This document shows positions 15,775 to 23,935 of a stretch of 40,454 nt of DNA, piece after piece (the first letter of the stretch is position 1; the number at the start of each line of letters is the position of its first letter). Position numbers and translations under genes: made by a program. Under the pieces are notes generated by a model. That model worked only from the letters and a program-made list of their open reading frames with translations, did not search any database and was not told the DNA's origin. Origin of the DNA: Solimonas sp. (GTDB lineage: Bacteria > Pseudomonadota > Gammaproteobacteria > Nevskiales > Nevskiaceae); NCBI GenBank assembly GCA_030149365.1, contig JASBRP010000020.1:1-40454 (forward strand), in the 5' to 3' direction.

Positions 15775-16350
15775 CTAGACGTTGACGCCGAAGTTCTTGG
15801 CGAGGGGGCCGAGGCCGCCCTTGAAGCCCTGGCCCACGGCCTTGAACTTCCACTCTGCGCCGGCGCGGTACAGTTCGCCGAAGATCAGCGCGGTTTCGGT
15901 GGAGCCGTCTTCCGACAGGTCATACCGGGCCAGTTCCTTGCCGTCGGCCTTGTTGAGCACGCGGATGTAGGCCTTGGATACCTGGCCGAAGTTCTGCTTG
16001 CGCGCTTCGGCATCGTGGATGGTGACGCTGAAGGACACCTTGTCGACTTCCGCCGGCACGGCGCCCAGCGAGACGTTGACCACTTCATCGTCGCCGTCAC
16101 CGGCACCGGTGGTGTTGTCACCCATGTGCTCGACCGAGCCGTCGGTGGACTTCTTGTTGTTGTAGAAGATGAAGTCGGAGTCGGCGCGGACCTTGCCGTC
16201 GGCCTTCAGCAGGAAGGCGCTGGCGTCGAGATCGTAGGCAGCGCCATCGGTGGCGCGAATGTCCCAGCCCAGGCCGACGACGACGTCCCTGAGGCCCGGG
16301 GCTTCCTTGTTGAGATTGACGTTACCACCCTTCTGCAAGCTGATAGCCAT
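15775..16350 (-). CDS. terD: TerD family Ca2+-binding stress protein
   Basis: The 191-aa protein is the most canonical TerD/TerE-type protein of the window. It starts [20 protein letters not shown], has [20 protein letters not shown] and FIFYNN, and carries the complete Ca2+ motif [13 protein letters not shown] at residues 77-89. It then has [18 protein letters not shown] and the classic end [21 protein letters not shown]. TerD proteins are abundant cytosolic stress proteins needed for tellurite, phage and colicin tolerance in enterobacteria. AGGAG lies a few nt before ATG 16350. It has its own 283-bp upstream non-coding region and a terminator-like hairpin downstream, so it may be expressed more strongly than the rest. 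Confidence 0.93.
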   Translation of the reverse strand: MAISLQKGGNVNLNKEAPGLRDVVVGLGWDIRATDGAAYDLDASAFLLKADGKVRADSDFIFYNNKKSTDGSVEHMGDNTTGAGDGDDEVVNVSLGAVPAEVDKVSFSVTIHDAEARKQNFGQVSKAYIRVLNKADGKELARYDLSEDGSTETALIFGELYRAGAEWKFKAVGQGFKGGLGPLAKNFGVNV

Positions 16351-16633
16351 GATCCACTCCTGATTTTTGATTTACCGATCCCTAGGGGATTTTTGGGGTG
16401 CCGGACGGCCGCCGTTCCCCGCCGGGGATATCGCGACCAGGACCGCATGTGGTCCGGCAGTCACATCACAACCTCTCTTTGCGCACCACCCGGCTTCCCC
16501 TCGAACAGGTGACCTGGCGATCCCCGTGATTCACGGAGTCACACATCCATTGTCAGGATGGCGCTTGGTGTTTCAAGTGCCTGTGCGGGCCAAAAGCGGG
16601 CACAGTGCTCAAAATATTCCTGAAATATGATGC
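16351..16633 (-). promoter_or_regulatory. Non-coding leader/promoter region upstream of terD
   Basis: This 283-bp gap lies between the PH-domain gene and terD and has no supported gene. Several short palindromes occur: ATCCC-TAG-GGGAT near 16378-16390, GGACC/GGTCC near 16441-16456, CAGGTGACCTG at 16506-16516, and CCGTGA-T-TCACGG at 16524-16536. An A+T-rich patch (16612-16640) contains ATATTCC and TATATG elements. The palindromes are possible operator sites for a promoter driving terD, but I could not settle a convincing -35/-10 pair. Confidence 0.4.
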
Positions 16634-17044
16634 TTATATGATTCGCGCCTTCCGGCGGCGCAATTCCTCGACGCACTGGCGCGCGCGGCTGACGAGGCCA
16701 GCACCGTCCCTGACCGCCTCGAGCAGGATCACCGCGTCGGTCCGGTCGTTGCCGATGAGAACCACGTTCGAAAGCCCGAACAGGCGCAGGAAGAACGGCT
16801 GCTCCAGGCGGTAGTCGCGAATCCGGTACAGTTCCACCTGATCGGTGGTCCGGCTCAGCACGCCACGGCTGAAGATCAGCCGCTCGGTGGTCAGCTCATA
16901 GCGCGTGCAGCGGGTCTGCAGCCAGCGCCACAGGCCCATGAATGCGGGCACCACCAGGAAACAGAACAGGCCGCAGAGCAGGAAGTAGCCGAGGTTCTTG
17001 ATCTGCGAGGGGCTGGAAGCCCAGATGCTGGTTTCGTTGGACAT
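16634..17044 (-). CDS. Bacterial PH-domain (bPH_2/DUF304-like) membrane protein
   Basis: The 136-aa protein has one or two N-terminal hydrophobic helices (IKNLGYFLLCGLFCFLVVPAFMGLWRWL, about residues 15-42). A compact bacterial PH-like domain follows: RYELTTERLIFSRGVLSRTTDQVELYRIRDYRLEQPFFLRLFGLSNV. This YxLTxxRL...G...RxxxxVxLxRIxDV pattern is that of bPH_2 (YdbT-like) proteins. The start at 17044 (MSNETSIWA) puts the helix where the family has it. It lies 25 nt after the TerA-like gene. In this setting it may anchor the Ter complex to the inner membrane; that is inference. Confidence 0.82.
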   Translation of the reverse strand: MSNETSIWASSPSQIKNLGYFLLCGLFCFLVVPAFMGLWRWLQTRCTRYELTTERLIFSRGVLSRTTDQVELYRIRDYRLEQPFFLRLFGLSNVVLIGNDRTDAVILLEAVRDGAGLVSRARQCVEELRRRKARII

Positions 17045-17069
17045 GCTTGCCGTGGAAAGCGACCCTGGG

Positions 17070-18269
17070 TTATTTCGAGCCGGCCTTCCAGCGGAATCCG
17101 AAGCCGTAGGCCTGGTCCATCTCCGGGTGGGCCTTGAAATACTCCACCAGCTTGCTGGCGCGGATGGTGCCGCGATCGTTCTCCAGCATGGCAATGGCGC
17201 ACATGCCTTGCGATGAACCCTGCGATTCCATGTGCGTGACCAGCTCCGGCTGTCCCGGGATGCGGATCGTCACCACGCCGTTGGCCTGCGCCCAGTTCGG
17301 CACGCCCTCGTAGATGAAGGCGAAAATCAGCGCGCGGCGGAAGTCCTTCCAGTGCGAGCCATTGATGCGCAGGTTTTCGCCGGTGGTGGAGGCGCCCGTG
17401 CGATCGTCGCCCATCAGCTGCGCCCAGGGCGGCTGGTTGAAGCTGCCGAAGTTGCCGCCCAGAGCCTGCACCACCGTCTTGCTGCCGTCGGCCAGTTCCA
17501 GCATGCAGCCCAGGTCCAGGTCAATGCCACCGGAGCCGCGCGAGAAGAAACCACTCTTCTTGCTGCCCTTGTCCCAGTTGAGGTTGATCAGGATTTCGCC
17601 GAAATCGCCACCGGGCTTGTCCAGCGACACCGGCTTGCGCTTTTCCAGCGTGATCTTGTTGAGGTTCACCGGTGCGGCGGCCGGGCGCGGCGGCTCCGGC
17701 GGCGGTGCAGGAGGAACAGGGGCCGCGGCGGGCGCGGGTGCCTGGTCCGGATCGTCCTGGATCGTTACGCCGAAGTGGCCGGCGAGCGGTCCGAGGCCGC
17801 CATTGAAGCCCTGGCCGATGGCGCGAAACTTCCAGGCACCGTTGCGCAGGTAGCATTCGCCGAGGATCACGGCAGTCTCCGCCATGCCGGCCGTGGCCAG
17901 CGTGAACCGCAGCGGCTGCTCGCCTGCACTCACGTCCAGCGTCACCGTTTCAAGCTGGCCGAAGCGCTGACCGCGCTTCACGCCCTGGTCGATGGTCAGG
18001 CAGAAGGCAATGCGCTGGATGCTGGCCGGCAGCCGCGACAGTTCGACCGAGAACTCCCGCTTCTCCGGCGCCAGGCGCGCGGCATCCCCGGCCACGCTGG
18101 GCTGTCCGTAGAACAGGAAGCCCTCGTCGCCGGTCACCTTGCCGGATTCGGTGAGCAGGTAGGCGCTGGCGTCCAGCACCAGCGGCGTGGAGGCCGGGGT
18201 CTGCGTGATGCGCAGGGTCAGGCTGGTGGCGCCGAGTGCCGCGTTCTGTCCGGCTTGCAATTCGATCAT
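17070..18269 (-). CDS. terA: TerA-like protein with two TerD-type domains
   Basis: This 399-aa protein contains two TerD-like domains joined by a Pro/Ala linker (residues about 172-200). Domain 1 (1-170) ends FRAIGQGFNGGLGPLAGHFGV but lacks the acidic Ca2+ motif, having APEKREFSVELSRLPA instead. Domain 2 (200-399) has ILINLNWDKGSKKSGFF, IDLDLGCML and the variant motif GDDRTGASTTGE at 287-298. Its end, DQAYGFGFRWKAGSK, is typical of TerA. Enterobacterial TerA is of similar length and acts with TerB, C, D and others. The gene is 31 nt after the kinase gene and 25 nt before the PH-domain gene. Confidence 0.82.
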   Translation of the reverse strand: MIELQAGQNAALGATSLTLRITQTPASTPLVLDASAYLLTESGKVTGDEGFLFYGQPSVAGDAARLAPEKREFSVELSRLPASIQRIAFCLTIDQGVKRGQRFGQLETVTLDVSAGEQPLRFTLATAGMAETAVILGECYLRNGAWKFRAIGQGFNGGLGPLAGHFGVTIQDDPDQAPAPAAAPVPPAPPPEPPRPAAAPVNLNKITLEKRKPVSLDKPGGDFGEILINLNWDKGSKKSGFFSRGSGGIDLDLGCMLELADGSKTVVQALGGNFGSFNQPPWAQLMGDDRTGASTTGENLRINGSHWKDFRRALIFAFIYEGVPNWAQANGVVTIRIPGQPELVTHMESQGSSQGMCAIAMLENDRGTIRASKLVEYFKAHPEMDQAYGFGFRWKAGSK

Positions 18270-18300
18270 GGGAAGATGTCCTGGTGGTTCGCGGAAGCGA

Positions 18301-19818
18301 TCAACGGCTGTCGACCAGTTGCACGTGCAGCAGACGGCCGCCTTCGGCGCGGGAGAGCAGCAGCTTCATGTCTTCCCGCAACTCGACCTTTTCGCCCAGC
18401 GGCACGGGCAGGTTGTCGGTGGCGTTGAACAGCTCCGGCATGCGCTCGTTGACCAGGTACCAGCGGTCCTGGTGGAACACGAAGTAGCCGGCGCGCTGGC
18501 GCTGGTCCTGCGTGAGCTTCTCGTTGGGCGCGATGTTCCGGCTGACGTGCCAGGAGAACAGCGACTGGTTGGTGTAGACCATCAGGCGGTGGTTCTCGGG
18601 GCGGAACTGGCCGGGCTTGTGCGTGGAGTAGTACAGGTTCAGTACCGGCAGCACCCCCTTGAACGGCGTGCCGCAGAACGGGCAGCGCGGCTTGCTGCTG
18701 TTGTCGAATACGTACCAGCCCTGTTCGCAGGACGTGTTGACGCAGGGCTGCAGCAGGTCGACGGTACGGATCAGGGCATTTTCCCAGTCGCTGGCGCCGG
18801 GGCGCTGGGCCGGGTTCTTGAGGCCCTCTCCGAAGGCGCGCAGGAACAGCGGTGCCAGGTAGGGCCCGGTCAACGTATAGGGCCGCTGCTGGGTATCGGC
18901 CCAGGGCAGCTCGCTGGGCCGGACCTGGCCGACCTTGATGCGGTTGGACGGGTCGGCCGGATCCTCCACGAACAGCGCGCGCTCGCCCATGCCGAGTTCC
19001 TCGTCGCGGGTAGGATCGGCGTCGTGTACCTTGCCGCCGCGCAGGGGGTGGCGGTACAGCAGGTACATGTAGATCAGCACCGCCAGGGCATGACAGTCGG
19101 TGACGATGCTCGGCAGCTTGCGGTTGGGATCGCGCTTGTCGAGCTTGGCGCTGGCCACGACCTCGGGAGCGATGAAGTCGGGCGTGCCGACGACATCGGG
19201 GGGGAACTTGCCCGGCACCACCAGTCCGTCGACGTCGATGATGCAGGCGTTGCCGCCCTTGGGGTCCACCAGCACGTTCTTGTAGGACAGATCGGAGTGC
19301 GCGAGGCCCGCCATGTGCATGCGCCGCACCGCGCGGCTGATCAGCAGACAGACACGCAGGTAGTTGGCCCAGCTGCCCAGTTCCTTGGGATCGAGGAACT
19401 TGTTGCGGTTGTTGGCGGAGGCGAACCACTTGCCTTCCTTCTCGCGGCCACGGATGCCCAGCGTGTCACCGTTCTTCGATCCGTGCTCGAAGAAGAAATG
19501 CTTGGCGTAGACCGGCGCGGTGATGCCGAAACGGCCGTTCCATTCCAGTGTGCGCTCGGGCCAGCAGTAGACGTTCTTCCAGTAGTCGCCGCCAGCCTGC
19601 TGGAAGATGCCGTCGCGGAAGCGGCCGACGATGTTGGTCAGGCGGTCGCGCCCGTTGGCATCCACCGGATCGCGGAAGAACAGTACGACGTAGCTGCGGT
19701 CCGGGCTGAAATAGCAGTCCTTGAGGCCGCCGGAGCCCTTGACCTCGTCGAGGAATTCGACGGTGCTGCCGTCGTGGGCGGTGAGGCGGATGACCTTGGG
19801 CGGGTTGCGTAAGCTCAT
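18301..19818 (-). CDS. Ter-associated protein kinase-like protein with zinc ribbon (TerY-P triad kinase)
   Basis: This 505-aa protein has a serine/threonine kinase-like fold in its first 350 residues: a Gly-rich loop (KGSGGLKDCYF, 27-37), catalytic loop HSDLSYKN (174-181, Asp176), metal motif DVDG (195-198) and GTPDFIAPEV (211-220). No clear VAIK lysine is visible after the Gly loop, where SYVVLFFRD stands. The C-terminal part has a CxxxxC...CPFC zinc ribbon (Cys359, 364, 379, 382) followed by a domain with hydrophobic strands. With TerY and PP2C it forms the TerY-P phospho-signalling triad. ATG 19818 overlaps the PP2C stop by 4 nt. Targets are unknown; neighbouring TerD or VWA proteins are candidates. 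Confidence 0.82.
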   Translation of the reverse strand: MSLRNPPKVIRLTAHDGSTVEFLDEVKGSGGLKDCYFSPDRSYVVLFFRDPVDANGRDRLTNIVGRFRDGIFQQAGGDYWKNVYCWPERTLEWNGRFGITAPVYAKHFFFEHGSKNGDTLGIRGREKEGKWFASANNRNKFLDPKELGSWANYLRVCLLISRAVRRMHMAGLAHSDLSYKNVLVDPKGGNACIIDVDGLVVPGKFPPDVVGTPDFIAPEVVASAKLDKRDPNRKLPSIVTDCHALAVLIYMYLLYRHPLRGGKVHDADPTRDEELGMGERALFVEDPADPSNRIKVGQVRPSELPWADTQQRPYTLTGPYLAPLFLRAFGEGLKNPAQRPGASDWENALIRTVDLLQPCVNTSCEQGWYVFDNSSKPRCPFCGTPFKGVLPVLNLYYSTHKPGQFRPENHRLMVYTNQSLFSWHVSRNIAPNEKLTQDQRQRAGYFVFHQDRWYLVNERMPELFNATDNLPVPLGEKVELREDMKLLLSRAEGGRLLHVQLVDSR

Positions 19819-21512
19819 GGATTTCTGAACACCAGGGCCAGCGTGCGATCGTCGTGTTCGCCTTGCGACCAGAAGTCGAGGTAGCTCGTCAGCTCCTCGG
19901 GCAGGGCCGCGTTGTCCGGTGCCGGGTTCACCGGGCCGGCCAGCACGTCGTTCCACCATTCCTGCCAGCGCAGGGGATTCCTGAGCGCATTGTCGGTGCC
20001 GAACTTGGGGTCGGACACGCCATCGCTCATCAGCGCCAGGATCGAGCCCGGGCCGCCCCAGGCGCAGCGCACGCGGCGATCGATCTGCGGCCAGGGATCG
20101 GGCGCGGGGAACTCGCCGGAAAGCAGGAAGCGCGTCTGGCCGGAATACTCGCCGCTGTCGGCGTCGCCCAGCAGGTTGACCTCGGGCCGCTGTGGATCGA
20201 ACAGCGCCGCGGCACCGTCGCCGATCCAGTAGGCCGCGACGAAGAAGCCGTCGCCGTACGGGCGCACCGCTGCGACCAGCAAGGTCGCCGACAGGTCCTT
20301 CTCCGGCACGCCGAGCCCCTGTGCCCGGTTCAGGATCTCCTTGCAGGCATTGAATGCGGCGTAGCCCAGCGGCTCGCGGCAGTGCTTGCGCAGGTTTTCC
20401 ATCACCTCGGGCTTGGCCACCTGCTCCACCAGGGTGTCCAGCGGCAACAGGGCGTCGAGCTGTGCGTCGAGCGCCACAATGGACTCCTGCAGGTTCCGGC
20501 AGCTGACGCTGCAGGCCAGTTCGGATCCGAGCCGCGACAGCTTGGCCGAGCCGGCGCCATCGGACACCGCCACCAGGGTCCAGCCGCCGCTGCGGTCATG
20601 GTCGAGGTGGAAGTCGTCCTCGCGGAAGCTGCCGCTGTTGGCATGCGATCGGCCGCGCACGCTGGCCGCGACGGCGCGCAACCCCTTGCCGACCAGTTCG
20701 GCGCTGCGCCGGTGCTCCTTGCGGAAGGGCAGCGCCGCATCCGGCTCCAGCTGTTTCCACAGCGAGCGCGGATCAGGATTGATCAGCAGGTCGATACGCA
20801 ACACGGCGGGCGACGTCGTGCCGTCCGCCAAGGTCACGAGCCGCCCCGTGAACTGGTGCTCGCGCGTCTGGCCGGCCTCGGCCTGCGGCACGCCGCTCAG
20901 ACGCCCCGTGGCGGAATCGAAGATCAGCCCGGAATCGGCCGGCACATCGAGCGTCCCCACACGGAAAGCCGCCAGCTGCGGCGATTTGGCCAGGTCGAGG
21001 TAGACGTCGTAGCGCTGGCCGGCAGTACCGTTGGGCAGGCGCACGACCGTCTTGGGTGCAGGGGGTGGCGGGGCGGGTTTCACAGGGGTCTCCGGCGCCG
21101 GGCCGACGGCCATCGCAACCGCTGCCGGTGGTGGCGTATGGGGGGCCGTGGGCGCAGGCACAGCCGGCGCGGGCGCTGCCGTGGCGGGCGCCGCCAGAGG
21201 CGCCTGCCCGGCGATGTCGCGGTAACTGTTGACCTGGGCGTTGGTGGTGGCCGCAGTGGCGGGCGCCGCGGGCGCGGTCACCGCTGCGGGCTGGAGCATG
21301 ATGGCCTCCGGCGCGGCCGGCGGCAGCAACTGGCGAGCGCTGACCAGGATGGCGTCGAGCAGGCCGGCGACCGGCGCCTGTCGCGATATCTCGCGCAGCT
21401 GCTCGCCCCCCAGCGCGATGCCCTGCGCGCGCAGGTGCGTTTCGAGAAAGGCGAGCAGCGCGCTCTCGGCATCGGGACTGAGCTGGCGGGCCTCGGCAGG
21501 CAGTGCTGGCAC
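19815..21512 (-). CDS. PP2C phosphatase with proline-rich stalk and Ig-like (He_PIG-type) domain
   Basis: This 565-aa protein is the phosphatase of the TerY-P triad. In order: a helical segment (1-70), a low-complexity Ala/Pro linker (about 72-155), and an Ig/cadherin-like domain (about 157-245) holding GLIFDSATGRLSGVP, the hallmark of putative-Ig He_PIG domains. A PP2C domain follows (about 285-560) with SFREDDFHLD, VAVSDGAGSAK and LALMSDGVSDPKF supplying the metal-binding Asp residues. I favour the GTG start at 21512, 2 nt after the upstream stop; longer starts overlap that gene. No signal peptide is visible, so the Ig-like domain is likely cytosolic. It overlaps the kinase gene by 4 nt and probably opposes that kinase. 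Confidence 0.8.
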   Translation of the reverse strand: MPALPAEARQLSPDAESALLAFLETHLRAQGIALGGEQLREISRQAPVAGLLDAILVSARQLLPPAAPEAIMLQPAAVTAPAAPATAATTNAQVNSYRDIAGQAPLAAPATAAPAPAVPAPTAPHTPPPAAVAMAVGPAPETPVKPAPPPPAPKTVVRLPNGTAGQRYDVYLDLAKSPQLAAFRVGTLDVPADSGLIFDSATGRLSGVPQAEAGQTREHQFTGRLVTLADGTTSPAVLRIDLLINPDPRSLWKQLEPDAALPFRKEHRRSAELVGKGLRAVAASVRGRSHANSGSFREDDFHLDHDRSGGWTLVAVSDGAGSAKLSRLGSELACSVSCRNLQESIVALDAQLDALLPLDTLVEQVAKPEVMENLRKHCREPLGYAAFNACKEILNRAQGLGVPEKDLSATLLVAAVRPYGDGFFVAAYWIGDGAAALFDPQRPEVNLLGDADSGEYSGQTRFLLSGEFPAPDPWPQIDRRVRCAWGGPGSILALMSDGVSDPKFGTDNALRNPLRWQEWWNDVLAGPVNPAPDNAALPEELTSYLDFWSQGEHDDRTLALVFRNP

Positions 21513-21514
21513 GA

Positions 21515-22573
21515 TCAGCCCCGCGCGCGCGTCAGATCGACACCCGGATCGCCTTCCTGGCCGCGCGAGAACTGCGCGGTCTGGCGACACCAGGGACAGG
21601 TCTGCTGGCCCGGCCCGGAGATGCAGAAGGTGTTGCCGCAGTCACACATCGCAAAGCCCACCGGGTTGCCGCAATGCGGGCAACTGGGAAAGCCGTGCAG
21701 CTGGTTGGAATCCACCGTCGCCACATTGGGCTGGTCGGCGCTCATCTCGAAATAGGTGTTCTTCACCGGATAGCAGCCGACCAGCACGTATGCCAGGCTG
21801 TCGAAGCTGGCCTGCCCCGCGTTGACTCGCGCGCTACGCGGTTCGAACTTCACCAGGTAGGGCAGCTGTGTCTTCTGGCACTTCGATACGAAGAAGGCGT
21901 TGCTGTCGTCGACGCGATCCAGCGGCTTGTCGAGATTGAGGCGCGTGAGGATGGACTTGTCCAGCTCAGGCAGCTTCTCCTCCTTGGTGATGTCGCCGAC
22001 GCTGCGGCTGCGCGCCTGCACCGACTGCGTGACCCACTGGATGAACTTGGCAAAGTTGGCGTCGGTGTTCTCTTCCAGCGTCAGCACGTTGCCCGCATCG
22101 GTGAGCTGGCTGAGCACCGACAGGTCGGCCGAGTGGCCGATGGAGATCGCCACCAGCGAAACACTGCCGGCGTACCGGGCGCGCCAGCGCTCCACGGCCT
22201 TGGCCACATCGTCGGTGGGCTTGCCGTCGGTGATCAGGAAAACGATCGGCTTCCAGTCGCCCTTGCGATCCGGCGTGCTGCGCACCACGGAGCGGTCGAT
22301 CTCGTCCATCAGGAAACTGAGCGCCTTGCCCAGCGAGGTGCCGCCACCCACGGGCAGGCTCGGCGCCACGAAGCTGGCCACCTCCGTCAGCGGCGCGAGC
22401 TGGCGCACCTGCCCGGCAAAGGCAATGACGGAAATCCAGACCGTTTCCAGCGCGTGCGGGTCGGTCCGCAGGGTCTTGATGACCGCGCCCATGCCGTCCT
22501 CCAGCCGGTACAGGGCTTCGCCGGCCATGGATTCGGAAACGTCGAGCAGGAAATAGATCGGCAGTCTGCGCAT
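21515..22573 (-). CDS. TerY-type VWA protein with C-terminal zinc ribbons
   Basis: This 352-aa protein begins with a VWA domain starting MRRLPIYFLLDVSESM. The MIDAS is complete: DxSxS in DVSES, Thr in GGGTSLGKAL, and Asp in ITDGKPTDD. After about residue 215 a TerY-C-type region follows. It ends in a Cys-rich stretch (SCPHCGNPVGF, CDCGNTFC and CPWCRQ), which would fold as one or two zinc ribbons. The zinc ribbon matches the one on the kinase, suggesting the two proteins dock. It is 22 nt after the second TerY gene and 2 nt before the PP2C gene. Confidence 0.87.
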   Translation of the reverse strand: MRRLPIYFLLDVSESMAGEALYRLEDGMGAVIKTLRTDPHALETVWISVIAFAGQVRQLAPLTEVASFVAPSLPVGGGTSLGKALSFLMDEIDRSVVRSTPDRKGDWKPIVFLITDGKPTDDVAKAVERWRARYAGSVSLVAISIGHSADLSVLSQLTDAGNVLTLEENTDANFAKFIQWVTQSVQARSRSVGDITKEEKLPELDKSILTRLNLDKPLDRVDDSNAFFVSKCQKTQLPYLVKFEPRSARVNAGQASFDSLAYVLVGCYPVKNTYFEMSADQPNVATVDSNQLHGFPSCPHCGNPVGFAMCDCGNTFCISGPGQQTCPWCRQTAQFSRGQEGDPGVDLTRARG

Positions 22574-22595
22574 CGGGCGCTCCGGAACGCGGGTT

Positions 22596-23231
22596 TCAGA
22601 TCACCAGCAGGATTTCGGCCGGCGGCGGCGGCAGTGCGCTCGCGCCCTCCGTCCCCTGGCTGCGGCTGCCGCTGCTGACGGCGGCCGACACCCACTTGAA
22701 GAAGCTGGTGAAGGAAGCACTGTCCATGGTGTCGAGGCTGAACACCCGATCGGTCAGCTGCAGCAGGTACTCCTGCTTGGCCTTGGGGCCAGCGGCACAG
22801 CCGATGATGTTGCCGAAAGGCCGGCGCTTGATCTCGACCACCTGCTCCTCGAATACCTGCAGATCGGTGGGGCTGCCGTCGGTCATCACGAACAGCAGCG
22901 GCGCCCAGTCGCCCTTCTCGTCGGCGCTGCTGCGGCGCAGCTCGCGGTCGAGTTGCCCGCACAGGGTTTCCAGGGCCTTGCCGAGGAAGGTCGGGCCGGA
23001 TTCCGGCGTGGTGATCTGCGGCAGGTGCAACTGGTCCAGCGGCGTCAGCGGCACCACGGTCTTCACGTCCATGTCGAAGGTCATGATGCAGACGTGGACG
23101 GTCTCCAGCGCGGAGGGATCCTGGCGCAGCGACGCCACCAGGGCCTGCAGGCCGACGTTGACCGCGGCGATGGGTTCGCCGCGCATGGAGCCCGAAGTAT
23201 CGAGCAGCAGATAGACCGGCAGACGACGCAT
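22596..23231 (-). CDS. terY: TerY-like VWA protein
   Basis: This 211-aa single VWA domain matches enterobacterial TerY in length. It starts MRRLPVYLLLDTSGSM with a full MIDAS (DTSGS, Thr in GPTFLGKAL, Asp in MTDGSPTD). It ends in a flexible tail LPPPPAEILLVI, nearly the same as in the paralogue at 23936-24577. VWA domains bind partner proteins through a metal ion. I placed the start at ATG 23231 from alignment with its paralogues; the ribosome-binding site is weak. The gene is 8 nt after a TerD gene and 22 nt before the zinc-ribbon VWA gene. Confidence 0.88.
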   Translation of the reverse strand: MRRLPVYLLLDTSGSMRGEPIAAVNVGLQALVASLRQDPSALETVHVCIMTFDMDVKTVVPLTPLDQLHLPQITTPESGPTFLGKALETLCGQLDRELRRSSADEKGDWAPLLFVMTDGSPTDLQVFEEQVVEIKRRPFGNIIGCAAGPKAKQEYLLQLTDRVFSLDTMDSASFTSFFKWVSAAVSSGSRSQGTEGASALPPPPAEILLVI

Positions 23232-23239
23232 GGCAATTC

Positions 23240-23872
23240 TCAGGCGGACGTGGGGAGGTACTGCGCGCTCAGGATCGGTACGAAGGAATCGGCGGGGTGA
23301 GGCTGAAGCAAGGCCTTGAACTCCCAGCCGGTGGCGCTGCGGTTCAGCTCGGCGAACACCAGCGAGCACATGTTGGCGGTTTCCGGGCTGGCCGACAGGT
23401 CGACCCGCGCCATCTCCTTGCCGCGCGCATCGACCGCCCGGATGAAGGCATTGGTGACCTTGCCGAAGTGCTGTTGCTTCTGCTGGCCCTGGTAGATGCA
23501 GACCAGGAAGACGATCTTGCTGATCTCGGCCGGCATGGTATTGAGGCGGGCGATGATCTGCTCGTCGTCGCCGTCACCGGCGCCGGTGCGATTGTCGCCG
23601 GTGAGCCAGATCTGGCCGGAGGGATGCTTCTGGTTGTTGAAGAACACCACGTCACCGCCCACCAGCTTCTCGCCGAGACGATGCACCTTGCCATCGGCCT
23701 GGCAGAGGAAGGCGATGGCGTCGAGGTCGTAGTCCTCCTGCTTGGCGAACAGGCTGCCGAGCAGGCCCTTGGGCTTGGCGATGTCCCAACCCAGGCCCAG
23801 GGTGACCTGTGACAGGTCGTACTCGGACTTTGCCAGGTTGATGCCCTGGCCCTTCTTCAGATTGATTCCCAC
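23240..23872 (-). CDS. TerD-domain protein (GTG start)
   Basis: The 210-aa TerD-family protein is longer than canonical TerD. It begins MGINLKKGQGINLAK, has LGLGWDIAKPKG, a 10-residue insertion (LLGSLFAKQE), YDLDAIAFL, and the complete Ca2+ motif [13 protein letters not shown] at 92-104. The C-terminus, FKALLQPHPADSFVPILSAQYLP, differs from the usual GGL ending. Length and this tail recall TerX, but I do not give a symbol. The start is GTG 23872 with GGAG 7 nt upstream. It sits between two TerY genes, 63 nt after one and 8 nt before the other. Confidence 0.87.
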   Translation of the reverse strand: MGINLKKGQGINLAKSEYDLSQVTLGLGWDIAKPKGLLGSLFAKQEDYDLDAIAFLCQADGKVHRLGEKLVGGDVVFFNNQKHPSGQIWLTGDNRTGAGDGDDEQIIARLNTMPAEISKIVFLVCIYQGQQKQQHFGKVTNAFIRAVDARGKEMARVDLSASPETANMCSLVFAELNRSATGWEFKALLQPHPADSFVPILSAQYLPTSA

Positions 23873-23935
23873 GCGGATCTCCAGGGCTTGCCCGTTGTTT
23901 TCGGGAACAACGGCCGGACGGGTTTGGACAGCGGA

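Noticed and set aside
16601..16630. Heat-shock-type promoter before terD from a CTTGAAA string near 16572-16578
   Set aside because: The expected -10 is missing at the right distance.
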